Shown one piece after another: positions 1 through 8,047 of a stretch of DNA of 39,994 nucleotides. Source of the DNA: Planctomycetota bacterium. Its GTDB lineage: Bacteria; Planctomycetota; Planctomycetia; Pirellulales; UBA1268. Under the pieces are notes generated by a model, which saw only the letters and a list, made by a program, of their open reading frames with translations, was not told the DNA's origin and ran no database searches. Position numbers and translations under genes: made by a program. The stretch spans positions 1 through 39,994 of the forward strand of contig QWOP01000006.1 of assembly GCA_003669605.1 (NCBI GenBank). The letters run 5' to 3'. Every line of letters begins with the position of its first letter. The stretch's first letter is position 1.

Positions 1-7
1 CCCCTAC

Positions 8-81
8 GCGCCCGTAGCTCAGTTGGATAGAGCATGGGATTTCTAATCCCAGGGTCACTGGTTCGAGTCCAGTCGGGCGTA
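8..81 (+). tRNA. tRNA-Arg (anticodon TCT)
   Basis: Full cloverleaf. The acceptor 5' strand GCGCCCG (8-14) pairs with CGGGCGT (74-80), with a G-U at the first pair. The D arm is GCTC..GAGC. The anticodon stem TGGGA/TCCCA (35-39, 47-51) encloses loop TTTCTAA, with anticodon TCT at 42-44. The T arm is ACTGG/CCAGT with loop TTCGAGT. The discriminator base is A81 and CCA is not encoded. The TCT anticodon reads AGA and AGG arginine codons, which are rare in GC-rich genomes. Confidence 0.95.
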
Positions 82-213
82 TGCAATGATGAACTCTTCG
101 AGAGCCTGCAGCAACCGCATGCCGGACCACAACAGGCCAGATCAGGAAGGCCCGGTGGAGCCGCCCTCCCTTCGACCCAATCCAGAGTCTCACTTCAGCA
201 AGACAGGTGATCG

Positions 214-570
214 ATGACACCCTCCAGCCACACGCAGCCGTTCTTACGACGCGACCCTGCCGAAGTGGCTCCCTGGTTGGAAACGTGCGGTGAAATCCGT
301 TGCCTGATCGAAGCGCAGGATGGCGCCGCAGGTGAAGTGCATCATGTGAAAATCCAGGACGCCCGACTGCACTATCACGCCCATACGGATGAGTTTTATT
401 ACGTCATCAGTGGCGCAGGAACGATGACACTCGACGGAACCGACATTGAACTTCACGCCGGAGTCGTTGTGTATGTTCCTCGTGGAACGAAACACAAAGC
501 GGTCGGCGATTTGACGGTCCTCGTCGTCTGTGTCCCGCCGGGAGTCTTGAACGATATCCATGAGTTGTGA
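214..570 (+). CDS. small cupin-domain protein
   Basis: 118 aa, a single-domain cupin with no signal peptide, so probably cytoplasmic. The first cupin motif is at residues 53-67 (HYHAHTDEFYYVISG): H53, H55 or H57 and E60 are candidate metal ligands. The second motif, VPRGTKH, supplies H94. This arrangement is typical of small metal-binding cupins, but the family covers enzymes, sugar-binding proteins and regulators, so the substrate cannot be named. The ATG at 214 follows AGGTGA by about 5 nt, which supports this start. The gene lies about 130 nt downstream of tRNA-Arg and ends before an unrelated membrane protein gene. Confidence 0.85.
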   Translation: MTPSSHTQPFLRRDPAEVAPWLETCGEIRCLIEAQDGAAGEVHHVKIQDARLHYHAHTDEFYYVISGAGTMTLDGTDIELHAGVVVYVPRGTKHKAVGDLTVLVVCVPPGVLNDIHEL

Positions 571-683
571 AGCCCCGGGAACCTCAGGGCGCCATCAAGG
601 GGCCGCCAAACGAGTCACCAGCCACTGCCACGGATTCGATGGAGTCTGCCTGTTTGTCACCGCCCTCTCCCAAGGAGGCCTTC

Positions 684-1232
684 ATGGCGAGCCGTCTTGA
701 TCCTGATTCGATTGGTCCACTGATCGAGCCGCAGGTGAAAGTGATGCGGATTATCTACGCGTCCCTCGTGGCGGGAGTAGCGGCTTACCTGCTGTTCGCT
801 TGGTGGCAGCGGGGTGACGCCGGCGCTGGCCAGGCCGGTGGTACCATGGTGTTGATAACGCTCGTCTTTGCCCTGACGGCTGTGGTGGCGTCGTTCCTCG
901 TACCGACTCATATTCTTCGTACGAGTATCCGACAGCTCGCCCGCGGTGGTCCAATCGGAACAACCATCACGGTCCCGGACGATCCAGTCGTCTCACAGAT
1001 CATCGCCTTGATGGGGGCCCGGCAGACGAGTTGGCTCTGCGGACTGGCGATCCTCGACATGGCTGCTTTTTACACGTCGTTTGTGACTACAGCCCCCTGG
1101 GCGCCGAACTGGTTCGTGGCGGTACCGGTGGGACTGATTCTACTCATGGTGGTGCGGGTCCCAATCGGCAGTGCCCTTGCTGAGTGGGTGGCAACGACGA
1201 TCGAAGATATCGATGCCGGCGTGTTTGGCTGA
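684..1232 (+). CDS. hypothetical four-helix membrane protein
   Basis: 182 aa of unknown function. The frame is open from 567, but the ATG at 684 is preceded by AAGGAGG (672-678) at good spacing and begins MASRLDPDSIGP, so the first 39 codons are left out. Four hydrophobic segments are visible at about residues 22-42, 54-74, 113-135 and 143-160. A soluble stretch of about 35 residues between helices 2 and 3 contains TTITVPDDPVVSQIIAL. No catalytic or transport motif is recognised. It is probably an integral inner-membrane protein. The gene follows the cupin gene by about 110 nt on the same strand, but nothing links their functions. Confidence 0.75.
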   Translation: MASRLDPDSIGPLIEPQVKVMRIIYASLVAGVAAYLLFAWWQRGDAGAGQAGGTMVLITLVFALTAVVASFLVPTHILRTSIRQLARGGPIGTTITVPDDPVVSQIIALMGARQTSWLCGLAILDMAAFYTSFVTTAPWAPNWFVAVPVGLILLMVVRVPIGSALAEWVATTIEDIDAGVFG

Positions 1233-1415
1233 TGGCGACCCCGCACAGCACTTCCGCGTGAGTCTTTCCGGAGCGCCGCCTCGCTCGCTTGCAGGACCGG
1301 GTCTCTGTGACGATAATCCCACGCGCGACGAAATGAGCGGGCGGGCGGCCTGACTCATGCGTCTATCCCCATCACTTCTCTCCCACCGCTTCTCCCCCAC
1401 CCCGGAGACTTTCCC

Positions 1416-2078
1416 ATGAATTCGAACGTCGTTGTGCTCATGATCTCGGTCGGCCTCAGCGCTTCGGTGGCTGGTGCCGCGCCCGATGCCGGAGCAAAGG
1501 CCCGCGGCAGCTACAATTTTTACTCGCACAGTTCGCACAATTCGTTCTCGAGCGCCCGCTCACACGTCGAAGGCTACCAGGGCTACCTCCATGACACGCA
1601 TGGGGTCGCGGTGCCCGCCCACACCCCGACTGCCACCGCGGTGCCAGCCGCGTCGGTGTCCGTCGTCCGACCGGCGACTCCCGCCCCTCAGGTGGTTTCG
1701 AGCACGCCAACTGTCGTCGATCACCACGCAGAGATCGCAACCCATGGGTCCGTCGATACAGAGGTTGCACGCGATGCGAGCGACGCGCTCGGCGACGACA
1801 TCGAGCGGATCCAGCGGCATGTGAAGCGGATGCGGGCACACGCCGAGGAACTCGAAGACACCGAAGCGCTCTCGATCCTCGCCGATATTGAGAAGAACCT
1901 TGGCATTGCCCGTCGGGGTCATGCCGATCTCCACGAGCATCATGCCGAGGAAAAAATCGCGCCGAAGACGGCGATGGCGCTGGCCCAGAAGGTGAACGAT
2001 GCCCTGCGTGCCGCCCATGCCGACCACGACAAGTTGATGAAGCGGCTCCATGAGACCGACGACTCAGACTCGAAGTGA
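1416..2078 (+). CDS. secreted His-rich, coiled-coil hypothetical protein
   Basis: 220 aa. An N-terminal signal peptide (hydrophobic VVVLMISVGLSASVAGA, likely cleavage near residues 21-23) suggests export. The next ~20 residues are rich in Ser, Tyr, His and Asn (YNFYSHSSHNSFSSARSH). A Pro/Ala/Thr/Val-rich low-complexity linker covers about residues 65-105. The C-terminal half (about 115-215) is strongly helical, charged and His-rich, with likely coiled coil (DDIERIQRHVKRMRAHAEEL, then further His/Glu-rich helices). GGAG lies about 9 nt before the ATG. No known domain is recognised. The histidines could bind metal, but that is inference. A strong hairpin follows the stop codon. Confidence 0.75.
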   Translation: MNSNVVVLMISVGLSASVAGAAPDAGAKARGSYNFYSHSSHNSFSSARSHVEGYQGYLHDTHGVAVPAHTPTATAVPAASVSVVRPATPAPQVVSSTPTVVDHHAEIATHGSVDTEVARDASDALGDDIERIQRHVKRMRAHAEELEDTEALSILADIEKNLGIARRGHADLHEHHAEEKIAPKTAMALAQKVNDALRAAHADHDKLMKRLHETDDSDSK

Positions 2079-2111
2079 GCCGTCCTCTGGTAAGCGTTGT
2101 CTCCCTCCTCC

Positions 2112-2146
2112 AGCCTCGCGGCGGGATTCACCCCGCCGCCGAGGCT
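2112..2146 (+). terminator. strong GC hairpin after the His-rich protein gene
   Basis: AGCCTCGCGGCGGG (2112-2125) pairs with CCCGCCGCCGAGGCT (2132-2146) over 14 base pairs with one bulged base and a loop of about 6 nt, starting 33 nt after the stop codon at 2078. There is no T-run after it, so it is not a classical intrinsic terminator. It could end transcription with help from another factor or protect the mRNA 3' end. Confidence 0.5.
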
Positions 2147-2399
2147 AGGTCATGACAACCACTAACCACGCGGCCTCACCTCAGACAAAGATCGGGCTGG
2201 CCTTGGCAGCCCTGGGTGGTGTATATCCGGCAGGGCCACTCCGCCCCTGCCTCGGAGACTCCATGCGGATGCCCCTGAAACATCTCGAGCACTGCTAGCA
2301 CTCCGATTCCCTGGGGGCCCGACGGCAACGCGCCCCGCCTGTCATACCGAGCAGAGTCAATGCTTGAGACAGCGGATACCTCCTCCAGCGAGACTCGCC
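2147..2399. other. intergenic region before the DUF4410-like gene
   Basis: No convincing gene. An ATG at 2152 opens a 48-codon frame ending at TAG 2296-2298, with GAGG 7 nt before the ATG, but its product has no recognisable features. The TTG at 2364 is in frame with the next gene but is a poorer start than ATG 2400. The promoter of the next gene should lie here, but no clear -35/-10 pair is seen. Confidence 0.4.
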
Positions 2400-3170
2400 A
2401 TGCTCATGGTTTCACCGCGGCGGCAGCTGATGATCGGACTTCGTCTGCTTGCCGTCAGTCTCGGTTGCTGGCTGGCAGAAGCCAGCGCCTGTCACGCGCA
2501 GGGGTTCACTTTCGGACCAACTGCGTCGACGGCCCCCGCCGCACCGTCCCCCTGGCCGGCTCGTCCGCCAGCACGCATCTACGTCGTGCCGTTTCCCATG
2601 GACCCCGCCCTCCAGCAGCAACTCGACCAGGCGTCTGCCGGAGGACTTCCCCAGGGCCCGCTCCGCAAGATGATGGCCGATCGGCCCCGCGCCGCCGACA
2701 TGGCGACCGGTTTCGATAGACAGGCTCCGGCTGGTTGGTCGATCGCCCAGCAGGTCGCCAACGCACTTGCCGGCAATGGCCTTCCGGTCATTTTCTGGAA
2801 TCGGTCCGACCCCCCCCCGCTCGATGGCTGGCACCTCCGCGGCGAGGTTGTGACCCTTGACGACGGCAGTGCTGCGGCGCGCGGGATTGTGGGATTCGGT
2901 GTTGGCAACAAGAAGGTGGGAGTGGATGCCATCCTCTGCGATCCCCAAACCGCCGGCGGCCAGGCGTTCTTTGTTTTGGACACCTCCGACAAGGGGCGGA
3001 TGACACCAGGGGCGGTGGCTATCGGGGCCGTGGCCGGTTTCAATCCCTTTGTGATGATCGGCCGGGCAGCGGTCAGCGCAACGGGCATCAACGACATCAC
3101 ACAACAAAGCCGGATCGCCAAGGAAATCGCCGACAGTATCACCGGGGCAATGCACCAGCACGGTCAGTGA
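2400..3170 (+). CDS. secreted DUF4410-like protein
   Basis: 256 aa from ATG 2400; other in-frame ATGs lie at 2406 and 2430, and none has a good ribosome binding site. An N-terminal signal (ACHA before QGFTFG) indicates export. The mature part contains IYVVPFPMD, then WHLRGEVVTLDDGSAAARGI followed by VGFGVGNKKVGVD, and a C-terminal helix around IAKEIADSITGAM. This order (N-terminal strand, gain-of-charge GSxAxRxxxGFGxG segment, C-terminal amphipathic helix) resembles the DUF4410 family of envelope proteins of unknown function. Nine consecutive C bases (2810-2818) encode a PPP stretch, and a slip there would break the frame. The gene is convergent with the next one, with only 19 nt between stop codons. 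Confidence 0.6.
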   Translation: MLMVSPRRQLMIGLRLLAVSLGCWLAEASACHAQGFTFGPTASTAPAAPSPWPARPPARIYVVPFPMDPALQQQLDQASAGGLPQGPLRKMMADRPRAADMATGFDRQAPAGWSIAQQVANALAGNGLPVIFWNRSDPPPLDGWHLRGEVVTLDDGSAAARGIVGFGVGNKKVGVDAILCDPQTAGGQAFFVLDTSDKGRMTPGAVAIGAVAGFNPFVMIGRAAVSATGINDITQQSRIAKEIADSITGAMHQHGQ

Positions 3171-3189
3171 TTGGACCGGGCAAGAGTGG

Positions 3190-3702
3190 CTACTGCGCGT
3201 GGGCGCCGAGAGCATCGAGGCCGAGGTTCGCGACAGCAAGGTCATCGGTATCCTTGCCACCACTGAAGGCCGCCAGAACAAAGCCGCCTGGGATCTTCCG
3301 GATCGCCCCCCCCTTGTATCCCAACTCGCCATGGTGGGGCGGCCTGACACCGCTGCCACTGTCCTTGAGTGTGTCGGCCATCTCCGACATCTTCGCGTAG
3401 GCAATCCCCAGGACGTTGGCCTGCCCAAGGACGAACGAGTCCACGACTCGCATCTGCGACGACCACCCCTGCGTTGTGTCGCCCGGAACAAAGGCGATGA
3501 CGGCAACGCCCTTCATCTCCCTCGTCACCGCCTCCTTTGCCATCGCATCCAGGGCCCGGCCGATTGATGCGCTCAAGTCGGCCGAAGTATCTGCTCCAGC
3601 GAGCGGCTGCGCTGCAAGGCGGGTCGAAGTCGGCAGACCCCACAGAGCCAGACATGCCACGATCGACACCACGACAGCGGGAATGACGCGAGCAAGACGC
3701 AT
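3190..3702 (-). CDS. exported GlcG/HbpS-like (DUF336) protein
   Basis: 170 aa from the ATG at 3702, which has GGAG 7 nt upstream; the open frame runs further but the extension looks non-coding. The signal peptide is MRLARVIPAVVVSIVACLALWG. The mature domain has GVAVIAFVPGD, SSQMRVVDSF, a helix with AYAKMSEMADTL, and GGFVLAAFSGGKDTDDLAVA near the C terminus. That last segment resembles the GxIGVSGxxxxxDxxxA signature of the GlcG/HbpS fold, whose members include extracellular haem-binding proteins and accessory proteins of sugar-acid operons. It is the last gene of the minus-strand catabolic cluster, about 140 nt after the Tat protein gene. The family call rests on motif resemblance only. Confidence 0.55.
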   Translation of the reverse strand: MRLARVIPAVVVSIVACLALWGLPTSTRLAAQPLAGADTSADLSASIGRALDAMAKEAVTREMKGVAVIAFVPGDTTQGWSSQMRVVDSFVLGQANVLGIAYAKMSEMADTLKDSGSGVRPPHHGELGYKGGAIRKIPGGFVLAAFSGGKDTDDLAVANLGLDALGAHAQ

Positions 3703-3840
3703 AGCAGACTCCAAGCAAGAGATGATCCGGGCCCCGTCGGCGCCGCTCCCTGCGACAACACGACACCCGTCATCATCCCTGGCAGCACGCTCCCACGCCA
3801 GATCCCCACCCACAACACCGCGTCCTCCGCCGGGGGGATC

Positions 3841-5142
3841 TCAATCCCGCCAGTAGGTCGATTGCCGCGGCGCCCGATAGGCAATCCCCATTTGCGGAGT
3901 CTGGTGGAGCGTCTCTCCTGCGGCGAGCGATTCCACGCCGCCGATCACCATCCCGGAGGTGAGCAGGGTCCGTTCCACCGGATAGGGTTCGCGGTTCTCG
4001 AGGATCAGATCCTCAATGTGACGCGTGAGGGGATGGAAGAAATCGGCAGTCGTCGCCCCATACTTCGGCATCGGGAGATGCATCAGGCAACTCACGATCT
4101 CGCCAGTATCGGTGCGGAGCCCGGCGTAGGTGAAGTCGCGCAGCGGCGCCATGATCATCGTCGTCCGAAAGCCGTCGCGGTGGTCGATGAGATATCCGGT
4201 CGAGTCGGCGAGTGCCTTCCGCGCCCACTCAAACGTCACCGGACCGGTCATCCACCCCCCCTCCACTGGAAGATTATGGCTGCGGTTGAGGGCCGCCACG
4301 ATCAAGCGTCGCGTCACGTCGCGGTCGCCGGCGGAGATCGCTTCCCAGAGTTTCTCGCCACGCAAGGCATGCACCGAGCGAATCCCCACCTCGCCGCCGC
4401 GGCGGCGCTCCGACATGCACTGCGCTGTCTCCAGACCGTGGAAGTCATAGCTGTCGACACCGCCATAACACATGCAGACGCTCTCCAGGAGCGGCACATC
4501 GAGCGGCATATCAAGCGCCGGTTGCCGGAGCGTGATCGGGAGCGATGATCCGGCGAGGAACGGAAAGCCGAGACGACGCGAGTCGGCCACCATCTCGGCA
4601 CACTCACCCCACTCCGTGGAGAGGTGCTTGTCGTTGAAGACCGGCACCGACCGTCCCGATTCCTCAAACACCTTCACACATTCCTTGAACCAGTCGTACC
4701 GCGGATAGCGGGTCTGCCCCTTCTCGTTCTTCGGATAGTCGCCATGCTCGGCGATGATCACCACGCCATCGACGGCGAGTTTTTCCGTGCCGAGCGTGAG
4801 GGCCTCGCGGACGCTGGGAAAGCTTTTCAGTTGGTAGCGTTCGATCCGCTGCTTCCCCAGATCCCCCTCAGCCGGAAACTGTGCGATGTGCACGCTCCCC
4901 ACATCGAGCCGCGGTTCCTGCCAGTGCCCCTGCCACGAATAGCCGCTGCAGAGCCTGTCGAGGATGTGCTGGGTGTGAGAATGTTCGAAGATCACCGTGC
5001 CGAGGACAGCGATCTTCTTCCGGCCTCCGCCCGCCGTTGCGGGAGCCGCCGATAGCGGAGCAACAACACCAGCGACGAGGCCCGCGGCCGCGGCAGCCAG
5101 AAGGTCACGGCGGGAGGGACGAGAGCTGTGAAAAGCAGGCAT
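3841..5142 (-). CDS. Tat-exported hypothetical protein (planctomycete type)
   Basis: 433 aa from ATG 5142, preceded by GAGG at 7 nt; the upstream in-frame codons are omitted because the Tat motif SRRDLLAAAAAGLVAG then sits at the N terminus. After cleavage near APATAGGG the protein starts KKIAVLGTVIFEHSH, reminiscent of the first strand of a nucleotide-binding or oxidoreductase fold but without a clear GxGxxG. Other notable stretches are GVVIIAEHGDYPKN, FNDKHLSTEW, CMCYGGVDSYDFHGLE and a C-terminal MHLPMPKYGATTADFF. Several His, Asp and Glu residues could form an active site. Function is unknown. It follows the MFS transporter gene by 63 nt on the same strand, so a periplasmic role in handling the transported compound is plausible. 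Confidence 0.75.
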   Translation of the reverse strand: MPAFHSSRPSRRDLLAAAAAGLVAGVVAPLSAAPATAGGGRKKIAVLGTVIFEHSHTQHILDRLCSGYSWQGHWQEPRLDVGSVHIAQFPAEGDLGKQRIERYQLKSFPSVREALTLGTEKLAVDGVVIIAEHGDYPKNEKGQTRYPRYDWFKECVKVFEESGRSVPVFNDKHLSTEWGECAEMVADSRRLGFPFLAGSSLPITLRQPALDMPLDVPLLESVCMCYGGVDSYDFHGLETAQCMSERRRGGEVGIRSVHALRGEKLWEAISAGDRDVTRRLIVAALNRSHNLPVEGGWMTGPVTFEWARKALADSTGYLIDHRDGFRTTMIMAPLRDFTYAGLRTDTGEIVSCLMHLPMPKYGATTADFFHPLTRHIEDLILENREPYPVERTLLTSGMVIGGVESLAAGETLHQTPQMGIAYRAPRQSTYWRD

Positions 5143-5205
5143 GCCGCACCTCGGAGGAGAAATGAATCCCTGAAACGGGATTGGAAGTCGGGCCACTGTC
5201 ATCCG

Positions 5206-6474
5206 TCAGTCCACTGTGCCGCCCGCGGCGTGGGTCTCCTCCCCCCGGTCGTCAGGCCAGAGGATCGCCCATGCCATGAGGGCCAACAGCGTCACCGCTC
5301 CGGCAGCGGCGAGGCCGTTTGAGTACGACTCCGTCTGGTCGGCGAGTCTCCCAAAAAGCTTCTGGAACCGGGCCGATGCCACCCAGGCGACACAGCTCGC
5401 CACGCCGGTGACGAGCCCCTGATGGTGGCGCGAGATGTCCTGCGTGAAAGAGTAGTAGATGGGAAACAAGCCGAGCGCCCCGGCCCCCGCTACCAGCAAC
5501 ACCGCCAGCAACACCGGTCCGGCTGTGAGCCAGGGAATCGCCACCAGCCCGAGACAGAGAAAGCAGCAGATCGCGAACGTCGCCACACGCGACCACTTCA
5601 CCGACCAGCCCTTCACCGCCAACCACCATGCCAAGGCCCCCGACGCCAGGCAGCCGACATCGGAGATTCCGAACCACAGCGCCGTGAACCACAGCGACTG
5701 TGTCTCGCTGTAGCCGTGCTCCTTCTGGAGGATGAGCGGGATCCAGGCACGGAGGATCTGCCAAACGGTGTTGATCACCACCACGACCACGAGCACCGCC
5801 GCCCAGCGACGGATCAGGTCGCGCGTGGCCGCGTCGCGGTTCCCCGCCCCCCCCGTCGCGATGGCCGGTACAACCTGGAAATCCTCGGCACGCGTGGCTG
5901 CGATCCAGGCAAAGATCCAGACGATCCCCACCAGTCCGACAAGTTGGAAACCAATCCGCCAACTCTGTCCCTGCTGGATCATGATCCACCACATGACCAC
6001 CGGCGTAAGGATCGAACCGATCGAAGTCCCGCTCTGGAGGATGCCGTTGCCGAGGGCCCGCCCTTTGGTAGAGATCAGCAACTGCGTGGTCTTGAGCGCA
6101 CATGGCCAGTGGGCCGCCTCGAAGAACCCCAGCACCGTCCGGCAGTAGAGAAGGTCGTCGTAATCCCGGGCGTAGCCGGTCGCAAATCCCACCAGCGACC
6201 ATGCCAGGAGCGCCGCGGGATAGAGCCAGCGGACGCTCATCCGGTCAGCGAGCACTCCGAAGAGGAGCGACCCGGCAGCAAAGGCGTAGCCGAACCATTC
6301 TTCGAGCCTGCCATACTGCTCGTTGTTGAGGGCGAACTCCTCTGTGACCCGCTTGGCGACGTTGGAGAGCGTCTGCCGGTCCATGTAGTTGATCGCTGAG
6401 GCCGCCAGGAGCAGCCCGGCGATCAGCGCAACGCGGCGGGGCAGCCGCTCCGTTCCTGATCCGACGCCAATCAT
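5206..6474 (-). CDS. MFS transporter, anion:cation symporter (sugar-acid) type
   Basis: 422 aa with about 12 hydrophobic segments. The N terminus reads ALIAGLLLAASAINYMDRQT, a typical first helix of the ACS subfamily (hexuronate, glucarate and galactonate permeases), followed by the loop motif GVLADRMSVRWLYP between helices 2 and 3, which is the conserved MFS G-x-x-x-D-R signature. The helix 4-5 region with GFFEAAHWPCALK also fits this subfamily. It probably imports an organic acid, sugar acid or small carbohydrate by proton symport; the substrate cannot be told. The start lies 3 nt after the creatininase stop codon, with GGGAGG embedded in the end of that gene, so the two are cotranslated from one operon. 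Confidence 0.88.
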   Translation of the reverse strand: MIGVGSGTERLPRRVALIAGLLLAASAINYMDRQTLSNVAKRVTEEFALNNEQYGRLEEWFGYAFAAGSLLFGVLADRMSVRWLYPAALLAWSLVGFATGYARDYDDLLYCRTVLGFFEAAHWPCALKTTQLLISTKGRALGNGILQSGTSIGSILTPVVMWWIMIQQGQSWRIGFQLVGLVGIVWIFAWIAATRAEDFQVVPAIATGGAGNRDAATRDLIRRWAAVLVVVVVINTVWQILRAWIPLILQKEHGYSETQSLWFTALWFGISDVGCLASGALAWWLAVKGWSVKWSRVATFAICCFLCLGLVAIPWLTAGPVLLAVLLVAGAGALGLFPIYYSFTQDISRHHQGLVTGVASCVAWVASARFQKLFGRLADQTESYSNGLAAAGAVTLLALMAWAILWPDDRGEETHAAGGTVD

Positions 6475-6477
6475 CGC

Positions 6478-7236
6478 TTAGCCCTCCCAGGACTGGCCGT
6501 CCCAACGGAGCACCCGTTCCAGCCAGGCCTCCAGATCGGCGGCAAAAAGCGAGAATAGGAGTTCGCCCTTGGCGGCACTGGCCGCCTGCGGCGATCCAAT
6601 GTGCCCGGGAGTCGTTCGCTCCTTCGTGATCCAGCCCCGCGAGCCAGGCAGAAAGGCGTTGCCGAAGGGAACCGTCTCGAGACGCTCGTGCGGCTTCACT
6701 AGATGCGGCGCCGCCCGCAGCACCATCGATGTCTCCCATTCACAGGCATGCCCCATCTCGCGCTGCTCGATCCGTTCGTCGTGTTCCCAGGGACGGGTGC
6801 CGAGGCCCCAGTAGGTGGTCATGAGGAGGAGCAGATCGGAGCGTGTGCGATGACGCTGCCGGACTTCGAAGATTGCCTGCTTGGCGGGAATGTCGTTCCC
6901 ACCGTGGCCGTTGACGAGAACGATCCGCCGGAATCCGTGCGTAATGAAACACTCCACAAGATCGTTGAGCAGATCGAGGTAGACCCGCGGCGATGCCGAG
7001 ACGGTTCCGGCGAAATCGATGTGGTGGTGTGAGTTTCCCAGCCACTGGAGCGGAGCCAAGAGCACCCGGTCGGTAATCCGCGCCGACATGCGGGCCATGA
7101 CTTCACCAAGCAGGAGGCTGTCGGTGACCACCGGCAGGTGATGGCCATGCTGCTCAATGGCCGCCAGCGGAATCACCACCGGCACGTCTTTGGAGAGCTC
7201 CGCCACCTCAGGCCAAGTCATGTCGATCAGATTCAT
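6478..7236 (-). CDS. creatininase-family amidohydrolase
   Basis: 252 aa from ATG 7236, with GGGGAG 10 nt upstream; the open frame before it looks non-coding. Metal-site motifs of the creatininase family are present: EQHGHHLPVVTD (E28, H30, D39), SHHHIDFAGTVS (69-80), VNGHGGN (108-114, H111) and GHACEWETS. The NGHGGN form is that of the broad family (MftE and pyrimidine deformylases), not of true creatininase, which carries a glutamate two residues after the equivalent of H111. It is therefore a metal-dependent hydrolase of a C-N bond in an unknown small molecule, not necessarily creatinine. It lies between the DUF1080 gene (46 nt) and the MFS transporter gene (3 nt), which suggests a role in processing the imported compound. 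Confidence 0.85.
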   Translation of the reverse strand: MNLIDMTWPEVAELSKDVPVVIPLAAIEQHGHHLPVVTDSLLLGEVMARMSARITDRVLLAPLQWLGNSHHHIDFAGTVSASPRVYLDLLNDLVECFITHGFRRIVLVNGHGGNDIPAKQAIFEVRQRHRTRSDLLLLMTTYWGLGTRPWEHDERIEQREMGHACEWETSMVLRAAPHLVKPHERLETVPFGNAFLPGSRGWITKERTTPGHIGSPQAASAAKGELLFSLFAADLEAWLERVLRWDGQSWEG

Positions 7237-7282
7237 GGCCGCGGTCTCCCCGGTGGGGCGAGGGTGTTGAGGGAAACGAGGA

Positions 7283-8047
7283 TCACTTGGCCGCCGCGGG
7301 GAGTTCGCGGATGAAGACGTCCCGCCAACGGATCTCGCCGCCGTGGGTCTGCAACTGGATCGGCCCCTTCTCCGGTACTGATAGGGAACGGTCGTAATAG
7401 TTCTCCATCCGCGCCTCGTCGACAACCTTCTGGTCGTTGAGCGATACGGAGACCTTATCCCCACGCATCACGATCCGAAACCGGTTCCATTCGCCGAGCG
7501 GCTTGTCGGCCTTGACGAGCGGATCCTTGCCGGGGGCGCCGGGGGAATTGTTCCACAGGCCGCCCGATCCTTTGGCAAGCCCGAGGTTCTGTGGGTCGGG
7601 GAGGCTCGAGTCCCAGATCTGCACCTGGGGCACTCCGCGGAGATAGATTCCTGAGTCGGCCTTGGGAACAGTGCGGTAGTCGACGAGCAGCTCGAAGTCG
7701 CCGTAGTCCTTCTCGGTGGTCGCATAGGCGCCGAAACCGTCGTTGATCAGTTCGCCGTTCTCGACATACCAGTGGGGCTTGCCGGTCACATCGCTCACTT
7801 CGAGCATCGAATTCTTCTGGTCGGCGGCCGTCCACTTGCGGATCTGCTCCTTCCGCTCGTCGGCCGACATCGCCAGCAGTTTGCGGTGGTCGAAAGTCTC
7901 ACCGCCGCGCCACCCGGCCAGATCCTTGCCGTTGAACAGAGGGGTAAAGCCGGCCGGCGGCTCATCGGCCCGCACCGAGGCCAAGGCCAGGCCTACGATC
8001 CCCACCGCCGCCAGGCCCCGAAACAAAGCCACACAGAAGCACTTCAT
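7283..8047 (-). CDS. DUF1080 (3-keto-disaccharide hydrolase-like) secreted protein
   Basis: 254 aa with a signal peptide ending near ALASVRADE. The domain starts at once with GFTPLFNGKDLAGW (33-46), the hallmark of DUF1080, and continues with a jelly-roll pattern: NGELINDGFGAYATTEKDYG, FELLVDYRTVPKADSGIYLR, WNRFRIVMRGDKVSVSLND and GPIQLQTHGGEIRWRDVFIR. This family is greatly expanded in Planctomycetes, and some members hydrolyse 3-keto-glycosides. It probably acts in the periplasm or outside the cell. AGGGGG lies 6 nt before the ATG. It is the first gene of the minus-strand operon and is divergent from the PSCyt gene. Confidence 0.92.
   Translation of the reverse strand: MKCFCVALFRGLAAVGIVGLALASVRADEPPAGFTPLFNGKDLAGWRGGETFDHRKLLAMSADERKEQIRKWTAADQKNSMLEVSDVTGKPHWYVENGELINDGFGAYATTEKDYGDFELLVDYRTVPKADSGIYLRGVPQVQIWDSSLPDPQNLGLAKGSGGLWNNSPGAPGKDPLVKADKPLGEWNRFRIVMRGDKVSVSLNDQKVVDEARMENYYDRSLSVPEKGPIQLQTHGGEIRWRDVFIRELPAAAK

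Noticed and set aside
5422..6399. 325-codon plus-strand frame
   Set aside because: Antisense to the MFS transporter gene; composed of Arg, Pro, His and Asp as expected of a shadow.
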